Assembly (NCBI GenBank): GCA_026706455.1
Contig: JAPOYS010000148.1
Span: 55,330-119,329 of the forward strand
Direction of reading: 5' to 3'
Length of the DNA stretch: 64,000 nucleotides
Source: Chloroflexota bacterium
GTDB lineage: Bacteria > Chloroflexota > Anaerolineae > Aggregatilineales > Phototrophicaceae
The notes beneath the pieces were generated by a model, which saw nothing but the letters and a program-made list of their open reading frames with translations, had not been told where the DNA came from and did not search any database. Position numbers and translations under genes: made by a program. Shown piece after piece: positions 1 through 8,777 of the stretch. The first letter of the stretch is position 1. Each line of letters opens with the position of its first letter.

Positions 1-201
1 CTGAAAATCATGGCGGGGTTCGTCGGTCAAGGCGCCGCCGACGCCGGGCGGGTGGTTGAACGGGACGGCGCATTCGCAATTGGCGCCGGCGACGGATTGT
101 ACTTCCCCACCGAATTGCAGCTGGAAGGCAAGCGCAAGCTCAGCGCAGCGGCTTTCATCAACGGATACGGCGATTTCGTCGGCTCGACCCTCGGCTGCTG
201 A
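1..201 (+). CDS. fmt: C-terminal end of methionyl-tRNA formyltransferase (partial, 5' end outside window)
   Basis: Frame +1 is open from base 1: LKIMAGFVGQGAADAGRVVERDGAFAIGAGDGLYFPTELQLEGKRKLSAAAFINGYGDFVGSTLGC*. The GDG.L....LQLEGKR..SA..F.NG...G..LG pattern is typical of the Fmt C-terminal domain. The stop TGA overlaps the next ATG (TGATG at 199-203). Confidence 0.7.
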   Translation: MKIMAGFVGQGAADAGRVVERDGAFAIGAGDGLYFPTELQLEGKRKLSAAAFINGYGDFVGSTLGC

Positions 202-1592
202 TGCGCGCCACTGGCGAGAAGACACAGCTGGCGCAAAGCCATCCCTATTTGCTGCGCCCAAACCGCACCATACTTACGCTTTCGCTGCCGATTCTTCTTT
301 CGCTCATTGCCGAGCCAGTGACCGCGCTGGTCGATACCGCTTTTGTTGCGCGCCTGGGGGCGATACCGCTGGCGGCGCTCGGCGTCGGCGCTGGCGCGCT
401 GTCATCGGTGCTCTGGATCTTCAACTTTCTGGGCATCGCAACGCAGACGGAGGTGGCGCAGACCTTCGGCCGTGACGATGATGAAGGCGCCCGCAAGGCG
501 GTCAGCCTGGCATTTGCGATTGGCGCGGCGCTCAGCCTGCTGCTAACCGGTCTGATGATGGCGAGCGCTTCCGCCGTCGCCCGCGTCTTGGGGGCGGAAG
601 GCGCAGTGCTCGCAATGGCGACCGCCTATATTCGGGCGCGGTTGCTGGGCGCGCCAGCGGTGATGCTCGTCTTTGTAGGTTTCGGCGCGCTGCGCGGCAA
701 ACAGGATATGAAGACGCCGCTGTGGATCGCCTTGGGCATCAACTTTGCCAATGGTTTGCTGGACTACCTGTTCATCTTTGGCTGGGGCGCTTTGCCGGCG
801 CTGGGTGTGGCGGGCGCGGGCTTGGCCAGCTCGCTGGCGCAGTGGCTCGGAGCGCTTTGGATGCTGCGCGCAGTCGGGCGCCGCGTCGGTCTAAGCCGCC
901 ATATCAGCTTGCGTGATGGCTTCCGTCTGCTGCGCGTAGGGCGGGACCTCTTCATCCGCTCGGCTTCTCTGACCTTCTTTGTGCTTTTCGCCACGCGCGT
1001 GGCCACGCAAATGGGGGCGGAAGCGGGCGCCGCTCACCAGGTCATTCGACAAGTCTGGTTTTTCACCGCCTTGATATCCGAGTCGCTGGCGACGACGGCG
1101 CAAAGCCTGGTCGGTTACTTCTTTGGCGCGGGTCGCCGGGAATATGCCAAGCGCGTAGCCATATCGACGACGATCTTTAGCCTTGGGGCCGGCTTCGTCA
1201 TGCTGGGCGGCACGTTGGCCGCGACACCGATTGTACGCTCGGCGCTCGTGCCAAGCGACGCGCTGATCGCCTTTCAAGCCGCCTGGATCATCGCAGCCCT
1301 TTCGCAGCCCCTTAGCGCGCTTGCCTTCGTCACCGATGGCATTCATTGGGGCACAAGCGATTATCGGTTTCTGCGCAACGCGATGCTGACGGCGACGGCT
1401 GGCGGCCTCTTGGGGTTGCAAATTGTCGCCAGCGATGAGGCCGGCGCTTTGGCTGGCGTCTGGCTGATGACAGTTCTTTGGATCGCCATTCGCGCGATCT
1501 TCGGCTTTGCTCGTCTCTATCCTGGCATCGGCGCCAGCCCCTTTCGCAGCGGCGTCGCCAGCGCCGGCGCGCTGCCAAAGCCAGCTCCCTAA
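201..1592 (+). CDS. MATE family efflux transporter (DinF-like)
   Basis: 463 aa, 12-TM pattern; N-terminus LSLPILLSLIAEPVTALVDTAFVARLGAIPLAALGVG is typical of MATE/DinF. Confidence 0.9.
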   Translation: MRATGEKTQLAQSHPYLLRPNRTILTLSLPILLSLIAEPVTALVDTAFVARLGAIPLAALGVGAGALSSVLWIFNFLGIATQTEVAQTFGRDDDEGARKAVSLAFAIGAALSLLLTGLMMASASAVARVLGAEGAVLAMATAYIRARLLGAPAVMLVFVGFGALRGKQDMKTPLWIALGINFANGLLDYLFIFGWGALPALGVAGAGLASSLAQWLGALWMLRAVGRRVGLSRHISLRDGFRLLRVGRDLFIRSASLTFFVLFATRVATQMGAEAGAAHQVIRQVWFFTALISESLATTAQSLVGYFFGAGRREYAKRVAISTTIFSLGAGFVMLGGTLAATPIVRSALVPSDALIAFQAAWIIAALSQPLSALAFVTDGIHWGTSDYRFLRNAMLTATAGGLLGLQIVASDEAGALAGVWLMTVLWIAIRAIFGFARLYPGIGASPFRSGVASAGALPKPAP

Positions 1593-1714
1593 CGCAACTA
1601 TCGGCGCGCCCGCGCGTATACTATGGTGCGAGGATGTTGCGGTCGGCAATGCCCCGCATGCTGTCAAAGCGACAAATGCACTGGCTCAGTGAGTCAAAGG
1701 GGAAGCGCGACTCG

Positions 1715-1960
1715 ATGAACTTCAAGGCTAGCAAACGGCTATATCGTTCACGCAAGGATCGACAGATTGCCGGCGTCTGCGGCGGGGTCGGCGATTATCT
1801 CGGGATTGATGCCACGATCGTGCGCTTGCTCTGGGTGATCCTCTCTATAGCCGGGGGACCCGGCCTATTGCTCTACCTGATAATGGCCGTGGTCGTGCCG
1901 GAAGAGCCGGAGCACATTCAGGCTACAGCCGAGAAAAGCAAGCGCGAGACCACGATGTAA
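1715..1960 (+). CDS. PspC domain protein
   Basis: MNFKASKRLYRSRKDRQIAGVCGGVGDYLGIDATIVRLLWVILSIAGGPGLLLYLIMAVVVPEEP matches the PspC signature; the upstream part of the ORF is probably not translated. Confidence 0.85.
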   Translation: MNFKASKRLYRSRKDRQIAGVCGGVGDYLGIDATIVRLLWVILSIAGGPGLLLYLIMAVVVPEEPEHIQATAEKSKRETTM

Positions 1961-2049
1961 TTGGCCCCCTGTTTGAATTGCGCCCGGCTGGCTGTCGTTG
2001 GCTGGGGCAGGGGGAGCATCCCCGCTCGCGCGGATGCAATCGTTCCGGC

Positions 2050-3036
2050 TTACAGCAAATCCTTGATGGCTTCGCGCTCCGCCAGCAACTCGGCTTCGGT
2101 GGCTTTGATCTTCGCGCGCGCGTAGGCGCTCAACTCGAGATCTTCGACAACTGCAATCTCCCCGTTCTTCTCAGTCCGAAGCGGGAAAGAAAAGACGAGA
2201 CCATCCGCTACGCCGTAGGGATTGCCGTCGCTGGCAACGGCGGCGCTGTACCAGTCGCGGCTCGGCGTCGGACTGATGAGGCTGCGGATCGTATCCAAGG
2301 CGGCGTTGGCGGCGCTGGCGGCCGAGCTCTTGCCGCGGGCGTCGATCACGGCCGCGCCACGCTCTTGCACCGTGCGCATGAATTCGCCTTCCAGCCAGTT
2401 GCGATCGTCAATGACATCTTCCGCAGATCTGTTGTTGATGAGCGTATGTTCAAAATTGGGGAATTGCGTGGAACTGTGATTGCCCCAGATGGCGACACGG
2501 CTGACTTCGCTGGTTTGCACGCCCGCCCTCAGAGCCAACTGGGCGCGCGCGCGATTCTCGTCCAGGCGCGTCATGGCGAAGAAGCGATCGCCCGGAATAT
2601 CAGGCGCATTGGCTTTGACCATCAGGCAGTTTGAGTTGCAGGGGTTGGCGACTGCGAGCACGCGAATATCGCCGGCGGCATGTTCGTTTATGGCGCGGCC
2701 CTGTTCGACGAAGATTGGTCCGTTGGCGGCGATCAGGTCGCTGCGCGCCATGCCCGGTCCGCGTGGCAAGCCGCCCACCAGAATCGCCCAATTGGCATTC
2801 TTGAAGGCGACATTTGGATCGTCGGAGATCGTAATCTCGCGCAGCAGCGCTTGGGCGCTGTCCTCTAATTCCATGACGACGCCGCGCAGCGCGTCCATAG
2901 CCGGCGGGATTTCCAGAATCTGCAAGGCGACCGGTTGATCCGCGCCGAAGACTTCGCCGTTGCCGATGCGAAAGAGCAGGCTGTAGGCGATCTGGCCAGC
3001 GCCGCCCGTGATGGCTACACGAATGGGTTCAAGCAT
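2050..3036 (-). CDS. mdh: Malate dehydrogenase
   Basis: 328 aa; VAITGGAGQIAYSLLFRIGNGEVFG...NPCNSNCLMV...MTRLDENRA...WGNHSSTQFP are MDH motifs. Confidence 0.95.
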   Translation of the reverse strand: MLEPIRVAITGGAGQIAYSLLFRIGNGEVFGADQPVALQILEIPPAMDALRGVVMELEDSAQALLREITISDDPNVAFKNANWAILVGGLPRGPGMARSDLIAANGPIFVEQGRAINEHAAGDIRVLAVANPCNSNCLMVKANAPDIPGDRFFAMTRLDENRARAQLALRAGVQTSEVSRVAIWGNHSSTQFPNFEHTLINNRSAEDVIDDRNWLEGEFMRTVQERGAAVIDARGKSSAASAANAALDTIRSLISPTPSRDWYSAAVASDGNPYGVADGLVFSFPLRTEKNGEIAVVEDLELSAYARAKIKATEAELLAEREAIKDLL

Positions 3037-3111
3037 GCGATCCGATCCTTTCGAGAATCATAGCTGAATTATCGGCGCGATTTTACTGGAATCGATAGCC
3101 TTTATCAGCGG

Positions 3112-3723
3112 CTATCCTGGCTGTTCCGCTTCCTGCGGCGTCTCGGCGAAGGCGCTGATCTCCCATATATCCTGGAAGCGGCGCAGCGTCGTAATCGAGC
3201 AGTTCTTCATTCGCTTGTCGGGCAGCTGCGCGAACATCGACGCCAGCAGAATCATCATGGCTGAGCTGTGCCCGACAACGGCGACCGCGTTGTAACTCTT
3301 GGCATTGACGATGTCGCCCCAAGCCGCCGCCATTCGCCGCTGCACATCGACGCGCGATTCGCCGCCCGGCACGCGGTAGGCTCGATAACCGGCTTCCCAT
3401 TTTCGATAGGCTTCGGGAAATCGTGTCTTGACCTCGGCAAAGGTATGCCCCTCAAAATCTCCGAAGGCGATTTCCGCAAGGCGTTCATCCTCGCGCACTT
3501 CTTGCTCCAGCGTCTCCCCGATAATCTGCGCCGTTTCTAAAGCGCGCGGACGCGGACTAGCATAAATCGCATCAATCGGGACCGACCTGAGGTAACGCGC
3601 GAGCGCCCGCGATTGCTGACGACCCTCATTGTCCAGCGGCACGGGCAGCGCCCCTTGCAGCCGGCGCTCTTGATTAAATTTTGTTCGGCCATGGCGTATG
3701 AACAGCACCGTGTGTACGCTCAT
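3112..3723 (-). CDS. Histidine phosphatase family protein (phosphoglycerate mutase-like)
   Basis: LFIRHGRTKFNQERRLQG (RHG motif), later VVGHSSAMM. Confidence 0.9.
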   Translation of the reverse strand: MSVHTVLFIRHGRTKFNQERRLQGALPVPLDNEGRQQSRALARYLRSVPIDAIYASPRPRALETAQIIGETLEQEVREDERLAEIAFGDFEGHTFAEVKTRFPEAYRKWEAGYRAYRVPGGESRVDVQRRMAAAWGDIVNAKSYNAVAVVGHSSAMMILLASMFAQLPDKRMKNCSITTLRRFQDIWEISAFAETPQEAEQPG

Positions 3724-3809
3724 TGCATCCTCTCAACCTTGACGGATTCGGTCGCTGCGTGCAAAATCAGGCGGGTGGACGAGTGTATCATATAAAAGGC
3801 AGCAACCTA

Positions 3810-4091
3810 GTGGCAGACGAACAGGGTGGTGGAGCGGCGCGGCCGAGCAAGTTGACGCGGTACTGTCTGGCGATGGTTGGCGGCGCCGGCATGACCTTGA
3901 TGATGCTTGGCGCGAGCCTTGGGGTAATCTACGGATCTGCGTTGGATGCGGCGACGACGCACTCACTGGGCCTGCTGCTCCTCGTCGGCTTTTTGCTGCT
4001 GGCGCTCGCGATTGGCTTCTGGCTGGGCTGGGCGCGCCCCTTCGAACGCTTTGACGATATCAACGTCCCGGCCGAACCAGAGCGCCATTAG
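3810..4091 (+). CDS. Small two-TM hypothetical membrane protein
   Basis: Two hydrophobic segments (LTRYCLAMVGGAGMTLMMLGASLGVIYG; LGLLLLVGFLLLALAIGFWLGW); GTG start at 3810 inferred. Confidence 0.5.
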   Translation: MADEQGGGAARPSKLTRYCLAMVGGAGMTLMMLGASLGVIYGSALDAATTHSLGLLLLVGFLLLALAIGFWLGWARPFERFDDINVPAEPERH

Positions 4092-4100
4092 TCTTCCGAA

Positions 4101-4604
4101 ATGAAGCGCAAATCCATGATTGATCGTCAACCGATTTCTGATCAGGTTGAGGGTTTCGTTACCGCGATTGGCGGGCGCGCTCTGCTATCCGCCGTTGCGT
4201 TGGATGAAGGCGAACTGACAGCGCGGGGCGCGCTAACGCTTCGCTATGGCATCACCTTTTTGGGCAAGCCGCATCTATCCATCGTGCCCAGTCTTGTGGT
4301 CGCTGATTATGGTGAATTGCTCAAGGGCGAAGAAGCTTGGGAATTCTTGATGACGAGCGCTCACCTCTATCCGCGCGCTGATGTCTGCGGCTTCCGCAGT
4401 GATGGCGCCGACGAGATGACAGCCGTCAAACAGTTGGATTTCGACGCTCCCTACGATGTCTTCGTATATCGAGACAGTCAAGGTCATCAGCCGCTGGCGA
4501 AGCTGGCTGGCTTGATAGCCGCTGAGGGCGCTTCGTATCCAGAACGTCTGCTGAGGCATCTTCCGCGCTACGAAAGCTTGAACGCCTGGCGGCGGATTGC
4601 ATGA
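4101..4604 (+). CDS. Hypothetical protein immediately upstream of era
   Basis: 167 aa ORF, same strand as era and overlapping its start by 4 bp; no family recognised. Confidence 0.6.
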   Translation: MKRKSMIDRQPISDQVEGFVTAIGGRALLSAVALDEGELTARGALTLRYGITFLGKPHLSIVPSLVVADYGELLKGEEAWEFLMTSAHLYPRADVCGFRSDGADEMTAVKQLDFDAPYDVFVYRDSQGHQPLAKLAGLIAAEGASYPERLLRHLPRYESLNAWRRIA

Positions 4605-5539
4605 GCGAGTTGGATTCAATATTCAACGATGATTGGGGCGCCGATCATCGCTCGGGTTTGGTCGCCGTGGTCGGGAAGCCCAATGTTGGCAAGTCGACGC
4701 TGATCAACGCGATCATTGGCCAGAAGATCGCCATCGTCAGCGCCAAGCCGCAAACGACGCGGCAGCGCCAGTTGGGCATCTACACCAGCCCCGAGGCGCA
4801 GATGCTGTTTATCGACACGCCGGGGATTCACCAGCCCAAGACCCGTCTGGGACATTACATGATCGGCGTGGCGCACGACGCCTTGAAAGATGCCGATGTC
4901 ATACTGTGGATACTGGACGCCTCCGAGCCGCCGACGGAGGACGATCGCAATATCGCGCGGCTGCTGGCTCAGATTACGCCGAAGACGCCGAGGGTCCTGG
5001 CTCTGAACAAGATTGACCTGGTTGCCTCTCAGCCCGGGTTGGACGCATTTCTGTCGCTGTGCGGGCGCCAGCGCGCGCTGCTCACCAGCGCCAAAGAAGG
5101 GCGCGGCCTGTCGGACTTGCTGAACTGCCTGATCTCGCTTATGCCGCTGGGGCCGCGCTACTATCCGGCCGATCAACTGAGCGAGACCAATCTTCGCTTC
5201 ATGGCGGCCGAGATCATTCGCGAGCAGATCATTGAGTTGACGAGCGACGAGATACCGCATTCCGTCGCTGTGCTCATCAATCGATTTCGCGAAAGACCGG
5301 ATATCACTCATATCGAGGCGTTCATATATGTCGAGCGCGGCTCGCAAAAGGGCATTATCATCGGCAAGCGCGGGAGCATGATCAAGCAGATAGGCGTAGC
5401 GGCGCGCGCCCAACTGCAGGAATTGCTGGACACGCAGGTGCATTTGGAGACGCGCGTGAAAGTGCAGAAGAACTGGCGCAGCAATGAAGAATTCATGCGG
5501 CGAGCGGGTTACCGAAGCCCGAAACGAGGCCGCAGCTAG
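4601..5539 (+). CDS. era: GTPase Era
   Basis: GKPNVGKSTLINAIIGQKIAIVSAKPQTTR, DTPGIHQ, NKID, C-terminal KH domain IIIGKRGSMIKQIG. Confidence 0.97.
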   Translation: MSELDSIFNDDWGADHRSGLVAVVGKPNVGKSTLINAIIGQKIAIVSAKPQTTRQRQLGIYTSPEAQMLFIDTPGIHQPKTRLGHYMIGVAHDALKDADVILWILDASEPPTEDDRNIARLLAQITPKTPRVLALNKIDLVASQPGLDAFLSLCGRQRALLTSAKEGRGLSDLLNCLISLMPLGPRYYPADQLSETNLRFMAAEIIREQIIELTSDEIPHSVAVLINRFRERPDITHIEAFIYVERGSQKGIIIGKRGSMIKQIGVAARAQLQELLDTQVHLETRVKVQKNWRSNEEFMRRAGYRSPKRGRS

Positions 5540-6474
5540 CCGGCGCCTTCTGGTTGCAGACTGCGCCGCGTCGCCTCGATATCGGTTTGAATCTGCTCCC
5601 TTAGTTCTGCCAGTCCGCTGAATTTTCGCTCCGCGCGCAGGCGTTTCTCGAATCGCAGCTCCATTCTTTCCCCATAGATTTCACGATCAAAGTCCAGCAA
5701 ATGCGCCTCGATCGTGAGCTGGTCGCCGGCGAAAGTAGGGCGCCTGCCGATATTGGTCGCCGCCCGAAAGGACTCGCTGCCGAGACGCGCCCAAGTCGCG
5801 TAGACGCCATGCGCCGGGATGATCTGCTCGCGCCAGACCTTGAGATTTGCCGTCGGCGCGCCGATGGTCCGCCCGCGCTGTTCGCCGCGAACCACCTGGC
5901 CTTCCATGGCGAATGCCCGCCCCAGCATCGCCTTTGCCGCTTGCATATTGCCCTTGCGGATGTGGTCCCGAATGCGCGAGCTACGGATCAACTGCCCGCT
6001 GGATTCAGCCGCGATTAGCTCCATCGCAGTCACGCGGAAGCCGCGCTTTTCGCCTTGCGCCCGCAAGTATTTGATATCGCCTTCACGCTCGAAGCCCAGC
6101 GCGAAATCTTCGCCGACCCACAACTCTCTTATCCGCAGACGGTCAACGAGTTCATCAATGAAGGCCGCGGCCCGCTGCTTGCGCGTCTCATCCGTAAACG
6201 GATGGGTAATCACGGTGTCCAGGCCATGACGAAGCAGCAATTCGGCGCGCCGCTCGGGCGTCGTCAGATAATAGCGCTTCGTGACTTGCTCAAGAACCGT
6301 GTCGGGATGCGGATAAAATGTGAGCGCGACTGACCGCCGGTTCGAGGCGCGCGCCTGTGTGACCAGACGCTGAATCAACTGCTGGTGGCCCAGATGCACG
6401 CCGTCGAAAACGCCGATGGTCAGAATCGATTCGGCATCGAGATTGGCCTCGCTCAAATTGCGCAAGTGGGTCAT
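5536..6474 (-). CDS. ribF: Bifunctional riboflavin kinase/FAD synthetase RibF
   Basis: TIGVFDGVHLGHQQLI, FTDETR, and kinase part GRTIGAPTANL...GVYATWARL. Confidence 0.95.
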   Translation of the reverse strand: MTHLRNLSEANLDAESILTIGVFDGVHLGHQQLIQRLVTQARASNRRSVALTFYPHPDTVLEQVTKRYYLTTPERRAELLLRHGLDTVITHPFTDETRKQRAAAFIDELVDRLRIRELWVGEDFALGFEREGDIKYLRAQGEKRGFRVTAMELIAAESSGQLIRSSRIRDHIRKGNMQAAKAMLGRAFAMEGQVVRGEQRGRTIGAPTANLKVWREQIIPAHGVYATWARLGSESFRAATNIGRRPTFAGDQLTIEAHLLDFDREIYGERMELRFEKRLRAERKFSGLAELREQIQTDIEATRRSLQPEGAG

Positions 6475-6510
6475 CGTCAGCGCTCGCAGAATCGCCTCGC
6501 AGCCATTTTA

Positions 6511-7413
6511 TCAGGACTGGCGGGAGAATACCTTGCGCGGTTTCCAGCGTTGACCGTGCGCTTCCAGAATCGCGACCAGCTGTCGATCCGCGTCAAAGGC
6601 GAAGACGAGGCGCTCGTCGGTATCCGTCTTTCGTTCGATGAAGCGGCCCTGGCGCAAGCGCGCCGCATCGTCAGCCTCCAGTATTGTGCGGGGAAATTGG
6701 CTGAGCGCGTCATAAGGCGGCACGATGCCTCCCAGCCAATCGTCGCCGCCCGCAGTGATTGCATCCAGGGCGAGGCTGTCCTCAAGCTTGAACAGGCCGC
6801 TGGCTGTGCGTGTCAGGCTCTTCAAATAGCCGCCAACGCCAAGAGCCGCGCCCATGTCATTGGCGATGCTGCGGATGTAGGTCCCAGCGCCGCATTCAAT
6901 TTCCAAATCGGCCACCGGCTGGCGCCAAGCCAGAAGCTTGATCGCGTGTATTGTGACCCGGCGCGGCTCTCGCTCGATCGTCCGCCCTTGCCGCGCCAGC
7001 TCGTAGAGCTTGCGGCCGCCGACTTTGATCGCGCTGTGCATTGGCGGGACCTGCTCAATCTCGCCAATGAAGTCCTGCATAACGCGCTGCGCATCGGCGC
7101 GTTGAATATGATCGGCGCTCTTGCGTTCGAGGAATTCGCCGGCTGCGTCGTAGGTTGTGGTGGCGGCGCCGAATTCAATCGTGGCGCGGTAGACCTTTCG
7201 CCCGCGCATGACGTATTCGCTGAGGCGTGTCGCGGCGCCAAGACAGATGACCAGCACGCCATCAGCCAGCGGATCGAGTGTGCCGGCGTGCCCAACTTTT
7301 GTTGATCCAGCGAGCGATCGGCAGCGGCGCCGCACCTGAGCCACAACGTCATGACTGGTCAGATTCAAAGGCTTGTTGACGTTCAGGAAGCCGACGGGCT
7401 GGGTTTCAGGCAA
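6511..7413 (-). CDS. truB: tRNA pseudouridine(55) synthase TruB
   Basis: GFLNVNKPLNLTSHDVVAQVRR...KVGHAGTLDPLADGVL. Confidence 0.96.
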   Translation of the reverse strand: MPETQPVGFLNVNKPLNLTSHDVVAQVRRRCRSLAGSTKVGHAGTLDPLADGVLVICLGAATRLSEYVMRGRKVYRATIEFGAATTTYDAAGEFLERKSADHIQRADAQRVMQDFIGEIEQVPPMHSAIKVGGRKLYELARQGRTIEREPRRVTIHAIKLLAWRQPVADLEIECGAGTYIRSIANDMGAALGVGGYLKSLTRTASGLFKLEDSLALDAITAGGDDWLGGIVPPYDALSQFPRTILEADDAARLRQGRFIERKTDTDERLVFAFDADRQLVAILEAHGQRWKPRKVFSRQS

Positions 7414-8416
7414 GCGAGGCAGCCCCTTCCGCGATTGCCCGATGCGCTAGCGGCAGCACGGCCGTCTGCGCTTGCTGCAAGCTGCCGTCCAGCGTGCAGC
7501 CGGAGGCCAAGGTGTGACCGCCGCCGCCGAGTTGATAAGCCAGGCTGGCGACATCGTAGCCAGGCTTCGCCCGAAAGCCGATCTCAACCTTATTGTCCGG
7601 CAGCTCTTTAAATACCACCGAAACTTTAGCCTGGTCCACAGTTATCAGGTAACTGACTAAGCCGCCGTCGCCGGTTGTTGCCAAGCCGGCTTGGCGCAGA
7701 TCTCGCTGCCGAATCGTCGCGTAAATCAGGCCGCGTTTCAGCCGTACGGACGGGAGCGCCAGTTTCCAGAGCGCCACTTCGGCGAACGAGCGTCGATTGA
7801 GCGTTTGCGCCATGATGACCGGCAGCGGCGCGCCTTTGCTCATTAGCGTTTGCGCAATCTCAAGCGTGCGGCTGTTGGTGGCGCTGATGCGGAACCCTTG
7901 CGTATCGGTAACCAAGCCGGTAAGCAAGGCGAAGGCGGGGTCCGGCGACAGATCGGCTCCAATATAGTCGATGAAGTCGTAGACGATTTCGACCGCGGCG
8001 ACCGCTTCGGGGACAATCAGATGAATGTCGCCGAAGCGCGTATTCGTCGGGTGGTGATCCAGATTGATGACCGTTGAGGAATTCGCCATGCCATAGGCGC
8101 CGACCTGGCCGATTCGCTCAAGATCGCTGGAATCCAAGCTGATCATAAGATCGTAATGACCCGAGTCCAGTTGGGGCAGGACAGTGTCGCTTTGAGGAAT
8201 GAAGCGCAGATCAGGCGGGACGCCATCATCGATCGCTAGGGTGACGGCTTTCCCGGCTTCGCGCAACGGTCCGGCCAAGCCTAAGAGGGATCCAACCGCG
8301 TCGCCATCGGGCGCGATGTGAGAAACTAGCAGCACCGTCTCGGCGGCTTCGACGGCTTCGCGCGCCGTTTGCCACGCAGGCTCAGCTTGCCGCGTTGTCT
8401 TCACTGCGCTCATCAT
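7406..8416 (-). CDS. nrnA: DHH-family phosphoesterase (NrnA/nanoRNase-like)
   Basis: VLLVSHIAPDGDAVGSLLGL, NLDHHPTN, C-terminal GGGGHTLASG. Start placed at MMSAVKTTR (8416 or 8413), slightly overlapping rbfA. Confidence 0.88.
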   Translation of the reverse strand: MMSAVKTTRQAEPAWQTAREAVEAAETVLLVSHIAPDGDAVGSLLGLAGPLREAGKAVTLAIDDGVPPDLRFIPQSDTVLPQLDSGHYDLMISLDSSDLERIGQVGAYGMANSSTVINLDHHPTNTRFGDIHLIVPEAVAAVEIVYDFIDYIGADLSPDPAFALLTGLVTDTQGFRISATNSRTLEIAQTLMSKGAPLPVIMAQTLNRRSFAEVALWKLALPSVRLKRGLIYATIRQRDLRQAGLATTGDGGLVSYLITVDQAKVSVVFKELPDNKVEIGFRAKPGYDVASLAYQLGGGGHTLASGCTLDGSLQQAQTAVLPLAHRAIAEGAASLA

Positions 8417-8768
8417 TTCCAGCTTCGGCCGGGATATCGAGCTTGGAAAGGATACCGTGTATGTGATCGGCCTGCGCCAGAGCGCTGTCCCAATAGAAGT
8501 GAAGCTCCGGCGTGTTGCGCAGGCGTACGCGTTTGCCAACCTCGCGGCGCAAGAAACCGCCGGCGCGTCTCAAGCCCTGCATCACTTCCGGCTGGCGGCC
8601 CTCGTCGCCCAGCGCGCTGACGTAGACTTTGGCGACCATTAGCTCGGGATCGAGGCTGACTTCCGTCACGGTGATATCTTGCAAGCGCGGGTCCGCGATT
8701 TCCGTCAGCAGCAGTTGGCTGAGAATCAAGTGAACCCGCTCGCTCATGCGTTCGCGCTTGATCGACAT
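8382..8768 (-). CDS. rbfA: Ribosome-binding factor A
   Basis: MSIKRERMSERVHLILSQLLLTEIADPRLQDITVTEVSLDPELMVAKVYVS. Confidence 0.93.
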   Translation of the reverse strand: MSIKRERMSERVHLILSQLLLTEIADPRLQDITVTEVSLDPELMVAKVYVSALGDEGRQPEVMQGLRRAGGFLRREVGKRVRLRNTPELHFYWDSALAQADHIHGILSKLDIPAEAGNDERSEDNAAS

Positions 8769-8777
8769 GCGGCCGGC

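Noticed and set aside
27-242. Minus-strand ORF at the left edge
   Set aside because: The plus-strand reading gives a convincing Fmt C-terminus ending in a TGATG overlap with the MATE gene.
891-1667. 258-aa minus-strand ORF
   Set aside because: Antisense to the MATE transporter; composition is an antisense artefact.
4616-5443. 275-aa minus-strand ORF
   Set aside because: Antisense to era.
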